From an uncultured Pseudokineococcus sp. (lineage in GTDB: Bacteria; Actinomycetota; Actinomycetes; Actinomycetales; Quadrisphaeraceae), in assembly GCF_947499845.1 (NCBI RefSeq), contig NZ_CANMPM010000002.1, positions 248,001-312,000 on the forward strand: a stretch of DNA of 64,000 bases, given 5' to 3'. The translations under genes were made by a program, and so were the position numbers. Position 1 is the stretch's first letter, and the number at the start of each line of letters is the position of its first letter. Of this stretch, positions 17,688-25,479 are shown piece after piece. The notes beneath the pieces are model-generated. The model was not told the origin of the DNA, ran no database searches, and saw only the letters and a list, made by a program, of their open reading frames with translations.

Positions 17688-18833
17688 ATGCGCAGCTCCA
17701 CCACGCGCGCGGCGCGCGCCGCCCTCGCGACCACCTCGGCCGCGGCCCTCGCGCTCACCCTCGCCGCCTGCGGCGCCAGCAACGAGACGGGCGGCGGCTC
17801 CGGCGGCGGCTCGACCGGCGGCAGCACCTCCGGCGGCGAGATGGCCGGCGGGGACATGGCGAGCACCATCAACGGCGCGGGCGCGAGCACCCAGCAGGCC
17901 GCCTTCCAGGCCTGGTCGGTGAACTTCCAGCAGGCGGACGGCACGACGGTCAACTACGACCCGGTCGGCTCCGGCTCGGGCCGCGAGCAGTTCCTCTCCG
18001 GCGGCGTGGACTTCGCCGGCTCGGACGCCTACATGGACGAGGACGAGCTCGCCCAGGCCGACGAGCGCTGCACCGACGGCGCCATCGACCTGCCGGTGTA
18101 CGTCTCCCCCATCGCCATCGCCTACAACCTCGAGGGCGTCGACGACCTGCAGCTGACGGCCGACGTGCTCGCCGGGATCATGGCGCAGCAGATCACCACC
18201 TGGGACGACCCGGCGATCGCCGAGCTCAACCCGGACGCCGACCTGCCGAGCCAGCCGATCGTCCCGGTCAACCGCTCGGACGACTCCGGCACCACGGAGA
18301 ACTTCACCGAGTACCTCGACGCCGCGGCGCCCGACGCCTGGACCTTCGGCGTCGTCGAGACGTGGCCGGTCCCCGGCGGCGAGGCCGCCCAGGGCACGTC
18401 CGGCGTCGTCCAGGCCATCTCCAACGGCCAGGGCACGATCGGCTACGCGGACGCCAGCCAGGTCGAGGCCAGCGACCTCTCCGCCGCCTCTGTCCAGGTG
18501 GGCGGGGAGTACGTCGGCCCGACCCCCGAGGCGGCGGCCGCCATCCTCGACAACTCCACGCGCGTCGAGGGCCGCCCCGAGGGCGACATCGCCATCGACC
18601 TCGACCGCACGACGGAGGAGGCGGGCACCTACCCGATCGTCCTCGTCAGCTACCAGATCGCCTGCAAGGGCTACGAGGACCCGGCCGTCGGCGAGGCCGT
18701 CGCCGCCTTCATCGGCTACGTCGCCTCCGAGGAGGGCCAGCAGGCCGCCGCCGACCAGGCCGGCAGCGCCCCGATCTCCGAGACGCTGCGCTCCGACATC
18801 ATGAGCTCGCTCGAGCTCGTCACCGGCAGCTGA
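17688..18833 (+). CDS. pstS: Phosphate-binding lipoprotein PstS
   Basis: A 381-residue periplasmic-type binding protein anchored as a lipoprotein: Arg-rich n-region, hydrophobic core and lipobox LTLAACGAS with Cys28, then a Gly/Ser/Thr linker. The mature part has PstS signatures: INGAGASTQQAAFQAWS, GSGSGREQFLSGGVDFAGSDAYM and NRSDDSGTTENFTEYL, which provide the phosphate-binding loops. It captures phosphate for PstCAB. Start ATG at 17688 is preceded by GAGAGG at ten bases. A PHO box lies ~105 bases upstream, so phosphate starvation should induce it. Confidence 0.96.
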   Translation: MRSSTTRAARAALATTSAAALALTLAACGASNETGGGSGGGSTGGSTSGGEMAGGDMASTINGAGASTQQAAFQAWSVNFQQADGTTVNYDPVGSGSGREQFLSGGVDFAGSDAYMDEDELAQADERCTDGAIDLPVYVSPIAIAYNLEGVDDLQLTADVLAGIMAQQITTWDDPAIAELNPDADLPSQPIVPVNRSDDSGTTENFTEYLDAAAPDAWTFGVVETWPVPGGEAAQGTSGVVQAISNGQGTIGYADASQVEASDLSAASVQVGGEYVGPTPEAAAAILDNSTRVEGRPEGDIAIDLDRTTEEAGTYPIVLVSYQIACKGYEDPAVGEAVAAFIGYVASEEGQQAAADQAGSAPISETLRSDIMSSLELVTGS

Positions 18834-18847
18834 GAGGCACCACCCAG

Positions 18848-19783
18848 GTGACCACCACCACTCCCGCCCTCACGGGCAGCCGCCGCCGACCCGGGGACAA
18901 GGTCTTCTCCGGGTCGGCGGCGGCGAGCGCCGTCCTCATCCTGGTCATCCTCGCCGGCGTCGGCCTCTTCCTGCTGGCCGAGGCCTACCCCGCGCTCGTC
19001 GCCCCCGCGGACCAGATCGAGGGCGGCGAGGGGCTGGTGGTCTACCTCTGGCCCATCCTCTTCGGCACGGTCCTGACATCGGTCATCGCCATGCTCGTCG
19101 CGGTGCCCGTGGCCGTCGGCATCGCACTCTTCATCTCGCACTACGCGCCCCGCCGGCTGTCCCAGACGCTCGGGTACGTCGTCGACCTGCTGGCGGCGGT
19201 GCCGAGCATCGTCTACGGGTTCTGGGGCTTCCAGGTCTTCGCCCTGGCGCTCGTGCCGCTCTACCAGTGGCTGGCCGAGAACGTCGGCTGGATCCCTCTC
19301 TTCGCCGGACCGGCCTCCACGACGGGGAAGACGATCCTCACCGCCTCCCTGGTCCTCGCGGTCATGATCCTGCCGATCATCTCGGCGCTCTCGCGCGAGG
19401 TCTTCCTGCAGACGCCGCGCCTCCACGAGGAGGCCGCCCTGGCGCTCGGCGCCACGCGGTGGGAGATGATCAAGTACGCCGTCATCCCCTACGGCCGCTC
19501 GGGCGTCATCAGCGCCTCGATGCTCGGCCTGGGACGAGCCCTCGGCGAGACGATGGCCGTCACGCTGGTCCTCTCGGCGTCGACGAGCGCCATCACGTTC
19601 AACCTCATCAACACGGCGAACCCGCCCACCATCGCCGCGGAGATCGCGCTCAACTTCCCCGAGGCGACGGGCCTCCGGCTGTCGACGCTCATCGCGGCCG
19701 GACTCGTGCTCTTCGTCCTGACGTTCGCCGTGAACTTCGCCGCCCGCGCCCTCGTCACCCGCCAGAAGGGCGGTTCGACCTGA
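18848..19783 (+). CDS. pstC: Phosphate ABC transporter permease PstC
   Basis: A 311-residue membrane protein with six spans. The cytoplasmic coupling loop is [26 protein letters not shown] (EAA motif), followed by [15 protein letters not shown]; the periplasmic-side signature [12 protein letters not shown] is typical of PstC. The GTG start at 18848 lies 14 bases after pstS. Its stop overlaps the pstA ATG by one base. With PstA it forms the membrane channel of the high-affinity phosphate importer. Confidence 0.95.
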   Translation: MTTTTPALTGSRRRPGDKVFSGSAAASAVLILVILAGVGLFLLAEAYPALVAPADQIEGGEGLVVYLWPILFGTVLTSVIAMLVAVPVAVGIALFISHYAPRRLSQTLGYVVDLLAAVPSIVYGFWGFQVFALALVPLYQWLAENVGWIPLFAGPASTTGKTILTASLVLAVMILPIISALSREVFLQTPRLHEEAALALGATRWEMIKYAVIPYGRSGVISASMLGLGRALGETMAVTLVLSASTSAITFNLINTANPPTIAAEIALNFPEATGLRLSTLIAAGLVLFVLTFAVNFAARALVTRQKGGST

Positions 19784-20925
19784 TGAGCTCCCCGAACGAC
19801 ACGGGCACCCGGACCGAGGACCGGCCCGGCGACGGGCGCACGAGCCCCGAGGACCCGGGCGCCGCGGTCCTGACCCGCTACCAGCCGCCGTCCCTCGCCG
19901 CGTCGATGCACGCCTCCCTGCCGCGCTGGGCCGGCGCCGCCGCCTCGGCCCTCGGCGTCCTCGTCGCGGCCGCGCTCGTGGCGGTCACCGACGTCCACGT
20001 CGCGCTCGCCGTCGTCGTCGGGGCCGTGGTGGGCGTCGCGGCCTTCGTCGTCGCCTCCCGCGTCGTCGAGGGCGAGCGCGCGGCGACGGACCGCTTCGTC
20101 ACCGCGCTCGTGACGATGGCCTTCGTCGTCGCCCTGCTCCCGCTCGTGTCGGTGGTGTGGACGACCGTCAGCCGCGGCCTGGCGCGCTTCGACGGCGCCT
20201 TCTTCACGCAGTCGATGTACAACGTCATCGGCGAGGGCGGCGGCGCCTACCACGCGATCATGGGCACGCTCATCATCACCGGCGTCGCCACCCTGATCTC
20301 CGTGCCGATCGGGACGCTGACGGCGATCTACCTCGTCGAGTACGGGGGCGACAACCGGCTGTCGAAGGTCATCACCTTCCTCGTCGACGTCATGACGGGC
20401 ATCCCGTCCATCGTCGCGGGCCTGTTCTCCCTGGCGCTCTTCACGCTGGTCCTCGGCCCGGGCTACCGCCTCGGGGTCATGGGCTCCGTCGCGCTGTCGG
20501 TCCTCATGATCCCGATCGTCGTCCGGGCCGTCGAGGAGATGCTGCGCATCGTCCCGGCGCGCCTGCGGGAGTCGAGCTACGCGCTCGGCGTCCCGAAGTG
20601 GCTCACCATCGTCAAGGTCGTCCTGCCGACCGCCGCCTCCGGCATCGCCAGCGGCGTCGTCATCGCCATCGCCCGCGTCATGGGCGAGACGGCCCCGCTG
20701 CTCGTCACCGTGGGCCTCACCGCGTCGACGAACTTCAACCCCTTCGAGGGCCGGATGGCCGTGCTCCCGGTCTTCGCGTACTACCAGATCATCACGCCGG
20801 GCATCCCGCCGCAGGCCTTCATCGACCGGGCCTGGACGAGCGCGCTCCTGCTCATCCTCTTCGTGATGGTCCTCAACGTCGGCGCACGCGTCCTCGCCAG
20901 GGCCCTGGCGCCCAAGACCCGCTGA
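19783..20925 (+). CDS. pstA: Phosphate ABC transporter permease PstA
   Basis: A 380-residue permease, longer than the usual ~290 because of a ~35-residue hydrophilic head and an extra pair of N-terminal spans (residues ~48-95) before the conserved core. The core contains [20 protein letters not shown], the EAA-type loop [26 protein letters not shown] and [11 protein letters not shown]. It pairs with PstC. Start overlaps the pstC stop (TGATG). Confidence 0.95.
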   Translation: MSSPNDTGTRTEDRPGDGRTSPEDPGAAVLTRYQPPSLAASMHASLPRWAGAAASALGVLVAAALVAVTDVHVALAVVVGAVVGVAAFVVASRVVEGERAATDRFVTALVTMAFVVALLPLVSVVWTTVSRGLARFDGAFFTQSMYNVIGEGGGAYHAIMGTLIITGVATLISVPIGTLTAIYLVEYGGDNRLSKVITFLVDVMTGIPSIVAGLFSLALFTLVLGPGYRLGVMGSVALSVLMIPIVVRAVEEMLRIVPARLRESSYALGVPKWLTIVKVVLPTAASGIASGVVIAIARVMGETAPLLVTVGLTASTNFNPFEGRMAVLPVFAYYQIITPGIPPQAFIDRAWTSALLLILFVMVLNVGARVLARALAPKTR

Positions 20926-21020
20926 GAGGCAGCATGAGCATCTTCACGAGGCCCGCCCGCACCGAGCAGCGCGACGCCGCTGGCCGCGACCGGCCCGCCC
21001 CCCGATCCGCAGGAGCAGTC

Positions 21021-21800
21021 ATGAGCCGCCAGATCGACGTCTCCGACCTCGACATCTACTACGGCTCCTTCCTCGCGGTCGAGAAGGTCACGATGGAGAT
21101 CAAGCCGCGGAGCATCACGGCGCTCATCGGGCCCTCCGGCTGTGGCAAGTCGACCTTCCTGCGCTCGCTCAACCGCATGCACGAGGTCATCCCCGGCGCC
21201 CGCGTCGAGGGCAAGGTCGTCCTCGACGGCCAGGACCTCTACGGGCCCGGCGTCGACCCGGTGGCGGTCCGGCGCTCCGTCGGCATGGTCTTCCAGAACC
21301 CCAACCCGTTCCCGACGATGTCGATCTACGACAACGTGCTCGCGGGCATGCGCCTCAACAACAAGCGCCTCAAGCGCTCCGAGGCCGACGCGGTCGTCGA
21401 GCACTCGCTGCGGGGCGCCAACCTCTGGAAGGAGGTCCAGGACCGCCTGGACCGCCCCGGCGCCGGCCTGTCCGGCGGCCAGCAGCAGCGCCTGTGCATC
21501 GCCCGCGCCATCGCGGTGCAGCCCCAGGTGCTCCTCATGGACGAGCCCTGCTCCGCGCTCGACCCCATCTCGACCCTCGCGATCGAGGACCTCATGGGGG
21601 AGCTGAAGAAGGAGTACACGATCGTCATCGTGACCCACAACATGCAGCAGGCCTCGCGCGTCTCCGACCGCACCGGCTTCTTCAACATCGAGGGCACCGG
21701 CAAGCCCGGCAAGCTCGTCGAGATGGACGCCACCGACACGATCTTCTCCAACCCGTCGGTCAAGGCGACCGAGGACTACGTGAGCGGCCGCTTCGGCTGA
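21021..21800 (+). CDS. pstB: Phosphate ABC transporter ATP-binding protein PstB
   Basis: A 259-residue ATPase, the normal PstB length. Walker [10 protein letters not shown] is at 37-45, the Q-loop at FQNPNPFP, the signature LSGGQQQR at 150-157, Walker B LLMDEP at 171-176 and the switch His206. The ATG at 21021 has AGGAG five bases upstream. A second in-frame ATG at 20934 also has a good ribosome site (GAGAGG) and would add 29 basic, Ala/Arg-rich residues, so two protein forms are possible. No phoU follows; the operon ends in a strong hairpin. Confidence 0.95.
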   Translation: MSRQIDVSDLDIYYGSFLAVEKVTMEIKPRSITALIGPSGCGKSTFLRSLNRMHEVIPGARVEGKVVLDGQDLYGPGVDPVAVRRSVGMVFQNPNPFPTMSIYDNVLAGMRLNNKRLKRSEADAVVEHSLRGANLWKEVQDRLDRPGAGLSGGQQQRLCIARAIAVQPQVLLMDEPCSALDPISTLAIEDLMGELKKEYTIVIVTHNMQQASRVSDRTGFFNIEGTGKPGKLVEMDATDTIFSNPSVKATEDYVSGRFG

Positions 21801-21830
21801 GCCGCCCTCCCGCCCCACCCCCCAGTCACC

Positions 21831-21869
21831 CGAGCAGGGCCCGACGCCTCGCGCGTCGGGCCCTGCTCG
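21831..21869 (+). terminator. 17-bp perfect hairpin ending the pst operon
   Basis: Arms 21831-21847 and 21853-21869 are perfectly complementary around a five-base loop, 30 bases after the pstB stop. There is no T run, as is common for actinobacterial terminators. It may also serve the converging PiT gene. Confidence 0.9.
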
Positions 21870-21922
21870 CGTCGGAGGCCACGTCCGCCGCTCACGAGCG
21901 GAGGCGCGTCCGGCCGGGGCCG

Positions 21923-22933
21923 TCAGAGGCGGGAGAGGAGCAGCAGCGCCTCGTGCGCGAGCCACGCCAGGGCGCCCGCCGCCGGCACGGTGGCCACCCA
22001 GGCGGCGACGACGCGGCCCAGCACGCGCCAGCGCACCCGCCGCACGCCGGGCACCGCCCCCGCGCCCACGACGGCGGAGGTGATGGACAGCGACGTCGAC
22101 ACCGGCGCCCGCAGGACCACGGCGGCGGAGTGGAGCAGCAGCGCCGTCGTCGCCTGGGCGGCGAGCGCGGCCGTCGGCGACAGGGGCACGAGGCGCTCCC
22201 CCACGGTGCGGACGATCCGCCGCCCGCCCACGAGCACGCCCGCGGCCAGGGCGAGCGCCACGACGACGACCGTCCAGGCGGGCCGCCCGCCGGGGGCGTC
22301 GGCGGGGACGCCGACGCCGGACGCCACGAGACCGGTGACGACGACGGCGGCCGTCCGCTGGGCGTCGAGGACGCCGGATCCCACCGCCGTCGCCGCGGCC
22401 GCCACGACCTGCGCCGTCCGGAGGCGGCGGTGCGCGCGCGCCGGCATGACCCCGCGCAGCAGCCACAGCAGCGCCAGCACGAGGGCCGCCGCGACGAGGG
22501 CGCCGGCCACGACGACGCCGAGGCCGGGCAGGACGACGCCGTCGAGGAGGGCGCCCCAGCGCACGGCGCCGTCCGGCGCGGCGAGCGCGGCGCCCGCCAG
22601 CCCGCCGAAGAGCGCCTGCGTCGTCGAGGTCGGCATGCCCCAGCGCCACGTGAGGAGGTTCCAGGCCACCGCCCCGAGGAGGGTGGCGAGCACGAGGCGC
22701 AGGCCGTCGTCGCCCGTCGGCACGACGGCGGCGTCGGGGACGCCGACGACGAGGAACCAGCTGCCGAGCAGCCCGCCCACCAGGACGAAGGAGGCGGCCA
22801 CGCCGAGCGCCACCCGCGGCGGCAGGGCGCGGGTCGCGACCGAGGTGGCGACGACGCCCGCCGCGCTGTGGACGCCGTTCGTCACGGCGAAGGCGAGCGC
22901 GGCCGCGACGACGGCGACGAGGAGGACGGCCAC
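21923..22933 (-). CDS. PiT-family low-affinity phosphate transporter
   Basis: A 336-residue protein with about ten spans and the internal repeat of the PiT family. The first signature reads TNGVHSAAGVVATSVATRAL where family members have a (G/N)xxDxAN-type stretch followed by ATS(V/I)xT; the conserved Asp and Asn are changed to Ser and Gly. The second repeat is PVSTSLSITSAVVGAGAV, then VRWRVLGRVVAAWVATVPAAG, matching the family C-terminal half. It starts four bases after the DUF47 gene, the usual PhoU-like/PiT pair. It provides a second phosphate route beside pstSCAB, though the altered signature leaves ion specificity uncertain. Confidence 0.85.
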   Translation of the reverse strand: MAVLLVAVVAAALAFAVTNGVHSAAGVVATSVATRALPPRVALGVAASFVLVGGLLGSWFLVVGVPDAAVVPTGDDGLRLVLATLLGAVAWNLLTWRWGMPTSTTQALFGGLAGAALAAPDGAVRWGALLDGVVLPGLGVVVAGALVAAALVLALLWLLRGVMPARAHRRLRTAQVVAAAATAVGSGVLDAQRTAAVVVTGLVASGVGVPADAPGGRPAWTVVVVALALAAGVLVGGRRIVRTVGERLVPLSPTAALAAQATTALLLHSAAVVLRAPVSTSLSITSAVVGAGAVPGVRRVRWRVLGRVVAAWVATVPAAGALAWLAHEALLLLSRL

Positions 22934-22937
22934 CGGC

Positions 22938-23555
22938 TCAGGGGTCCACGAGGGCGATGACCTCGACGACGTGCGCGAGCCGCTCGAACGCCCCGGCGGA
23001 GCGCTGGAGCGCGTCGGCCACGTCGCGCAGGCGCAGCGCCCGGCGCAGGTCGCCGTCGTCGAGGAGCTCCGAGCGCAGGCGCAGCAGGAGGGCGCACGCG
23101 CGGTTCTCGAGGCGGTTGACCTCGACCCAGTACTCCGCGAGGCGGTCCGCGGCGTCGACGTCCGCCATCGCCCGCCGGGTCAGCTCGGCGAGGCGCACGA
23201 GCAGCGGGGCCACGTCGAGGAAGGCCGGCGGCAGGGGCGCCGGACCCTGGGCGGCGACGAGCTGCCCGGCCAGCGCCATCTCGTCGAGGCAGGTGTCGAG
23301 GGCCTGCGCCAGCGCGTGCACGTCACGGCGGGCGAAGGGCGGGGAGAAGGTCGACGTGAGGCGCCGGGAGACGAGGTGCACCTGGTCGTCGGCGGCCCGC
23401 TCGGCCTCCTGGAGCGCCTCGAGCGCCCCGTCGCGCTCCGGGGGCGCCGACGCCAGCACCTCCGCGAGGCGCTCCGCGCCGCGGTGGACGTGCTCGGCCA
23501 GACCGACGAAGAGGGCGGTGAAGTCGGGCTCGCGCGGGAGGAGGCGCAGTCGCAC
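22938..23555 (-). CDS. DUF47 (PhoU-like) accessory protein of the PiT transporter
   Basis: A 205-residue all-helical protein of the DUF47/TIGR00153 family. Recognisable features are RLLPREPDFTALFVGLAEHV at the N terminus, FSPPFARRDVHALAQALD in the middle (family motif F-x-x-P-F-x-R-x-D-I/V-x-x-L) and a C-terminal helix pair. These proteins accompany PiT transporters and are thought to regulate them, as PhoU does for Pst. GTG start with a GGGAGGGG ribosome site. It is cotranscribed with the PiT gene. Confidence 0.88.
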   Translation of the reverse strand: MRLRLLPREPDFTALFVGLAEHVHRGAERLAEVLASAPPERDGALEALQEAERAADDQVHLVSRRLTSTFSPPFARRDVHALAQALDTCLDEMALAGQLVAAQGPAPLPPAFLDVAPLLVRLAELTRRAMADVDAADRLAEYWVEVNRLENRACALLLRLRSELLDDGDLRRALRLRDVADALQRSAGAFERLAHVVEVIALVDP

Positions 23556-23584
23556 GTGCCACCCCTCCCGGTCCGAGCCGGACG

Positions 23585-23605
23585 GACGCCCGACGAGCGG
23601 GCGTC
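23585..23605 (-). terminator. 8-bp hairpin upstream of the DUF47-PiT pair
   Basis: GACGCCCG (23585-23592) and CGGGCGTC (23598-23605) flank a five-base loop, 37 bases past the stop of the upstream 95-aa gene and 29 bases before the DUF47 GTG. Terminator of the former or leader hairpin of the latter. Confidence 0.45.
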
Positions 23606-23642
23606 AGGCTAGGGCACCGGGCGGGGGGCTCCGGCGCCCCGC

Positions 23643-23930
23643 TCACCCGGTCCGCTCACCGCTCCGGTCGTCGGCCTCCGTCGTGCGGGAGCCGCCGCGG
23701 CGCACGGGCGGGACGCCGAGCGCCGCGTCGATCTCGGCGTCGGTGAGGGAGCCGTCCTTCTCGGAGGCGGCGACGACGACGGCGCCGTAGAGCTCGATCT
23801 CGTCGGCGAGGGCCGCGTCGCCCAAGCTGCCGGTCCCCGGGGTCGGGTCGGGGGCGCCCGACCGCGCGGACCGGCCCACCGCCGCCCGCACCTGCGCCGG
23901 TGCCGATGCCGGTGCTGGGTGCTGCTCCAC
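23643..23930 (-). CDS. Small conserved hypothetical protein
   Basis: A 95-residue product from a GTG at 23930 with GAGAGG four bases upstream. The N-terminal ~45 residues are Ala/Pro/Ser-rich; the conserved-looking part is ADEIELYGAVVVAASEKDGSLTDAEIDAALGV, a pattern I associate with short actinobacterial hypothetical proteins, then a charged tail. No signal peptide or catalytic motif is seen. It is divergent from the CDP-alcohol transferase gene. Confidence 0.65.
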   Translation of the reverse strand: MEQHPAPASAPAQVRAAVGRSARSGAPDPTPGTGSLGDAALADEIELYGAVVVAASEKDGSLTDAEIDAALGVPPVRRGGSRTTEADDRSGERTG

Positions 23931-24011
23931 GTCCCTCTCCCGCTCTCCCCCGTACCGCCTCGGTGCCGGGTGCGGCGTCGGACGACGGCGCACCCTGGGG
24001 CCGGCGGGTCC

Positions 24012-24051
24012 CCCCGGTCCGCCGGGCGCGCGCCGCCCCGGCGGACCGGGG
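24012..24051. repeat. 15-bp perfect inverted repeat in a divergent intergenic region
   Basis: Arms 24012-24026 and 24037-24051 are perfectly complementary with a ten-base loop. The hairpin lies between two genes pointing away from each other (23930 and 24189), so it is not a simple 3' terminator. Confidence 0.85.
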
Positions 24052-24159
24052 CGTCGAGCGCTGGCGGAACCGTACGCCGCAGCGGCTGGCGCCGTGGCCG
24101 TCTCGGCGCACCTCACCCCGCTCGGACCCCGCCCGCACCGGTGGTGTGACTACTCACTG

Positions 24160-24182
24160 CGTACCTGTACGTGGTGTAGACA
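24160..24182 (+). promoter_or_regulatory. Promoter with CGTAC-CT-GTACG palindrome
   Basis: A 12-bp palindrome CGTACCTGTACG (24160-24171) directly precedes TAGACA (24177-24182), which ends six bases before the GTG at 24189. The stretch is noticeably less GC-rich than its surroundings. A repressor site over a leaderless promoter is a reasonable reading. Confidence 0.45.
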
Positions 24183-24188
24183 GTCCCC

Positions 24189-24929
24189 GTGCCCGTCGCC
24201 GACGTCCCCGCCGCCCGATCGAGCCGCCGGCCGGGCCCCCACGGGGGCGCGAGCGAGGTGCGCCGGTGCGGCGTCCGCGGGTGCTCGTGCGCCGACCCGC
24301 GCCTGCTGGCCTCCGTCCCGAACGCCGTCACGCTCGCCCGCACGGCCCTGTCGCTCGGCCTCGTCGCGGCCGCCGCCGCCGAGCGCTCCTGGCCGCTGCT
24401 GCTCGCCGCCTACCTCGCCTACTGGGTCGGCGACGTGGCCGACGGCGCGCTCGCCCGCCGCCTCGGCCAGGAGACCCGCCTCGGCGCCGTCCTCGACGTC
24501 GTCTGCGACCGCCTGAACTGCAGCAGCTGCGCGCTCACCCTGCTGCTCTTCGTGCCCTCCCCCGCGCCCGTGACGGTGTTCCTCGTGCAGTTCGTCCTCG
24601 TCGACCTCGTGCTGTCCCTGCTGCCGCTGCGCTGGCCGGTGCTGTCGCCCAACTACTTCGGCCTCGTCGACCCGCTCGTCCACGCCGCCAACTGGCACCC
24701 CCTCGCCAAGGCCACCAACACCGGGCTGCTGGTCGTCCTGCTCGTGGGCGTCCCCGACCACCGCGTCGCCCTCACCGCCGCCGTCGCCGTCCTCGTCGCC
24801 AAGACGGCCTCCCTCGTCCGCGTCCTGCGCCTGCCCCGCCCCACCAGCGCCCACGTCGTCCCCGTCGGCCCCGTCGGCCCCGTCGGCTCGGCCCGTGCCA
24901 CCCGCCCCGCCCGCGCCGCCCGTGCCTGA
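24189..24929 (+). CDS. CDP-alcohol phosphatidyltransferase family membrane enzyme
   Basis: A 246-residue membrane enzyme. The family signature D-x2-D-G-x2-A-R-x8-G-x3-D-x3-D is complete at residues 82-107 (DVADGALARR, then GAVLDVVCD), giving the metal-binding aspartates 82, 85, 103 and 107. About five or six spans follow. It would transfer a phosphoalcohol from or to a CDP-activated lipid; the acceptor (inositol phosphate, glycerol phosphate or other) cannot be told. A Cys-rich patch CGVRGCSC at residues 27-34 precedes the first span and is unusual. The tail is Arg/Ala-rich. It overlaps the next small membrane gene by eight bases. Confidence 0.88.
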   Translation: MPVADVPAARSSRRPGPHGGASEVRRCGVRGCSCADPRLLASVPNAVTLARTALSLGLVAAAAAERSWPLLLAAYLAYWVGDVADGALARRLGQETRLGAVLDVVCDRLNCSSCALTLLLFVPSPAPVTVFLVQFVLVDLVLSLLPLRWPVLSPNYFGLVDPLVHAANWHPLAKATNTGLLVVLLVGVPDHRVALTAAVAVLVAKTASLVRVLRLPRPTSAHVVPVGPVGPVGSARATRPARAARA

Positions 24930-25479
24930 CGCCGACGTCCTCGCCCTCCTCGCCAGCGGCCTCGCCGTCGGCGCCGTCTCCGCCGTCTCCCCCGTCCTGC
25001 CCGTCGAGGCCTACGTCGCCGCCGTCGCCCTCGCCCGGCCGACCCCCACCGCCCTGGCCGCCGCCGTCGCGGCCGGCATCGGTCAGACCCTCGGCAAGAC
25101 CGCCCTGCTCGCCGCGACCCGCAGCGCCGGACGCTCGCGCTGGACCCGTCGGCTGCGCGAGCGCGCCCACCGACGTGCCGCGGCCGCCGGACCACCCGAC
25201 GCGCCGAGCGCCACGACGACCCACCGGGCGCGCCTGCGGGCCCGCGCCGCCCGGCTCAGCCGCGTCGCCCTCGACCACCTCGGCGGCCGCGCCGGCCCCC
25301 TCGTCGTCCTGCTCAGCGCCGCCCTCGGCGTCCCACCGCTCCTGCTCGTGACCGTCGTCGCCGGCGCATCCCCCATGACCTACCGCGCCTTCGTGCCCGC
25401 GTGCCTCCTCGGACGCACCGTCCGCTTCTGCGCCCTGGCCCTCCTACCGGGCCTGACGACCGGTCGGGCCACCGGCTGA
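24922..25479 (+). CDS. Small membrane protein, possibly VTT/DedA-related
   Basis: From the GTG at 24922 it has 185 residues; a GTG at 24895 in the same frame would add nine. Hydrophobic segments are seen at ~6-30, ~36-60 and in the C-terminal third (AGPLVVLLSAALGVPPLLLVTVVAGASPM), with PPLLLVTVVAG resembling SNARE-associated/VTT-domain proteins. The middle is Arg/Ala-rich. It follows the CDP-alcohol transferase in an overlapping pair, suggesting a linked lipid role by inference. Its 3' end overlaps the converging histidine kinase gene by 36 bases. Confidence 0.6.
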   Translation: MPDADVLALLASGLAVGAVSAVSPVLPVEAYVAAVALARPTPTALAAAVAAGIGQTLGKTALLAATRSAGRSRWTRRLRERAHRRAAAAGPPDAPSATTTHRARLRARAARLSRVALDHLGGRAGPLVVLLSAALGVPPLLLVTVVAGASPMTYRAFVPACLLGRTVRFCALALLPGLTTGRATG

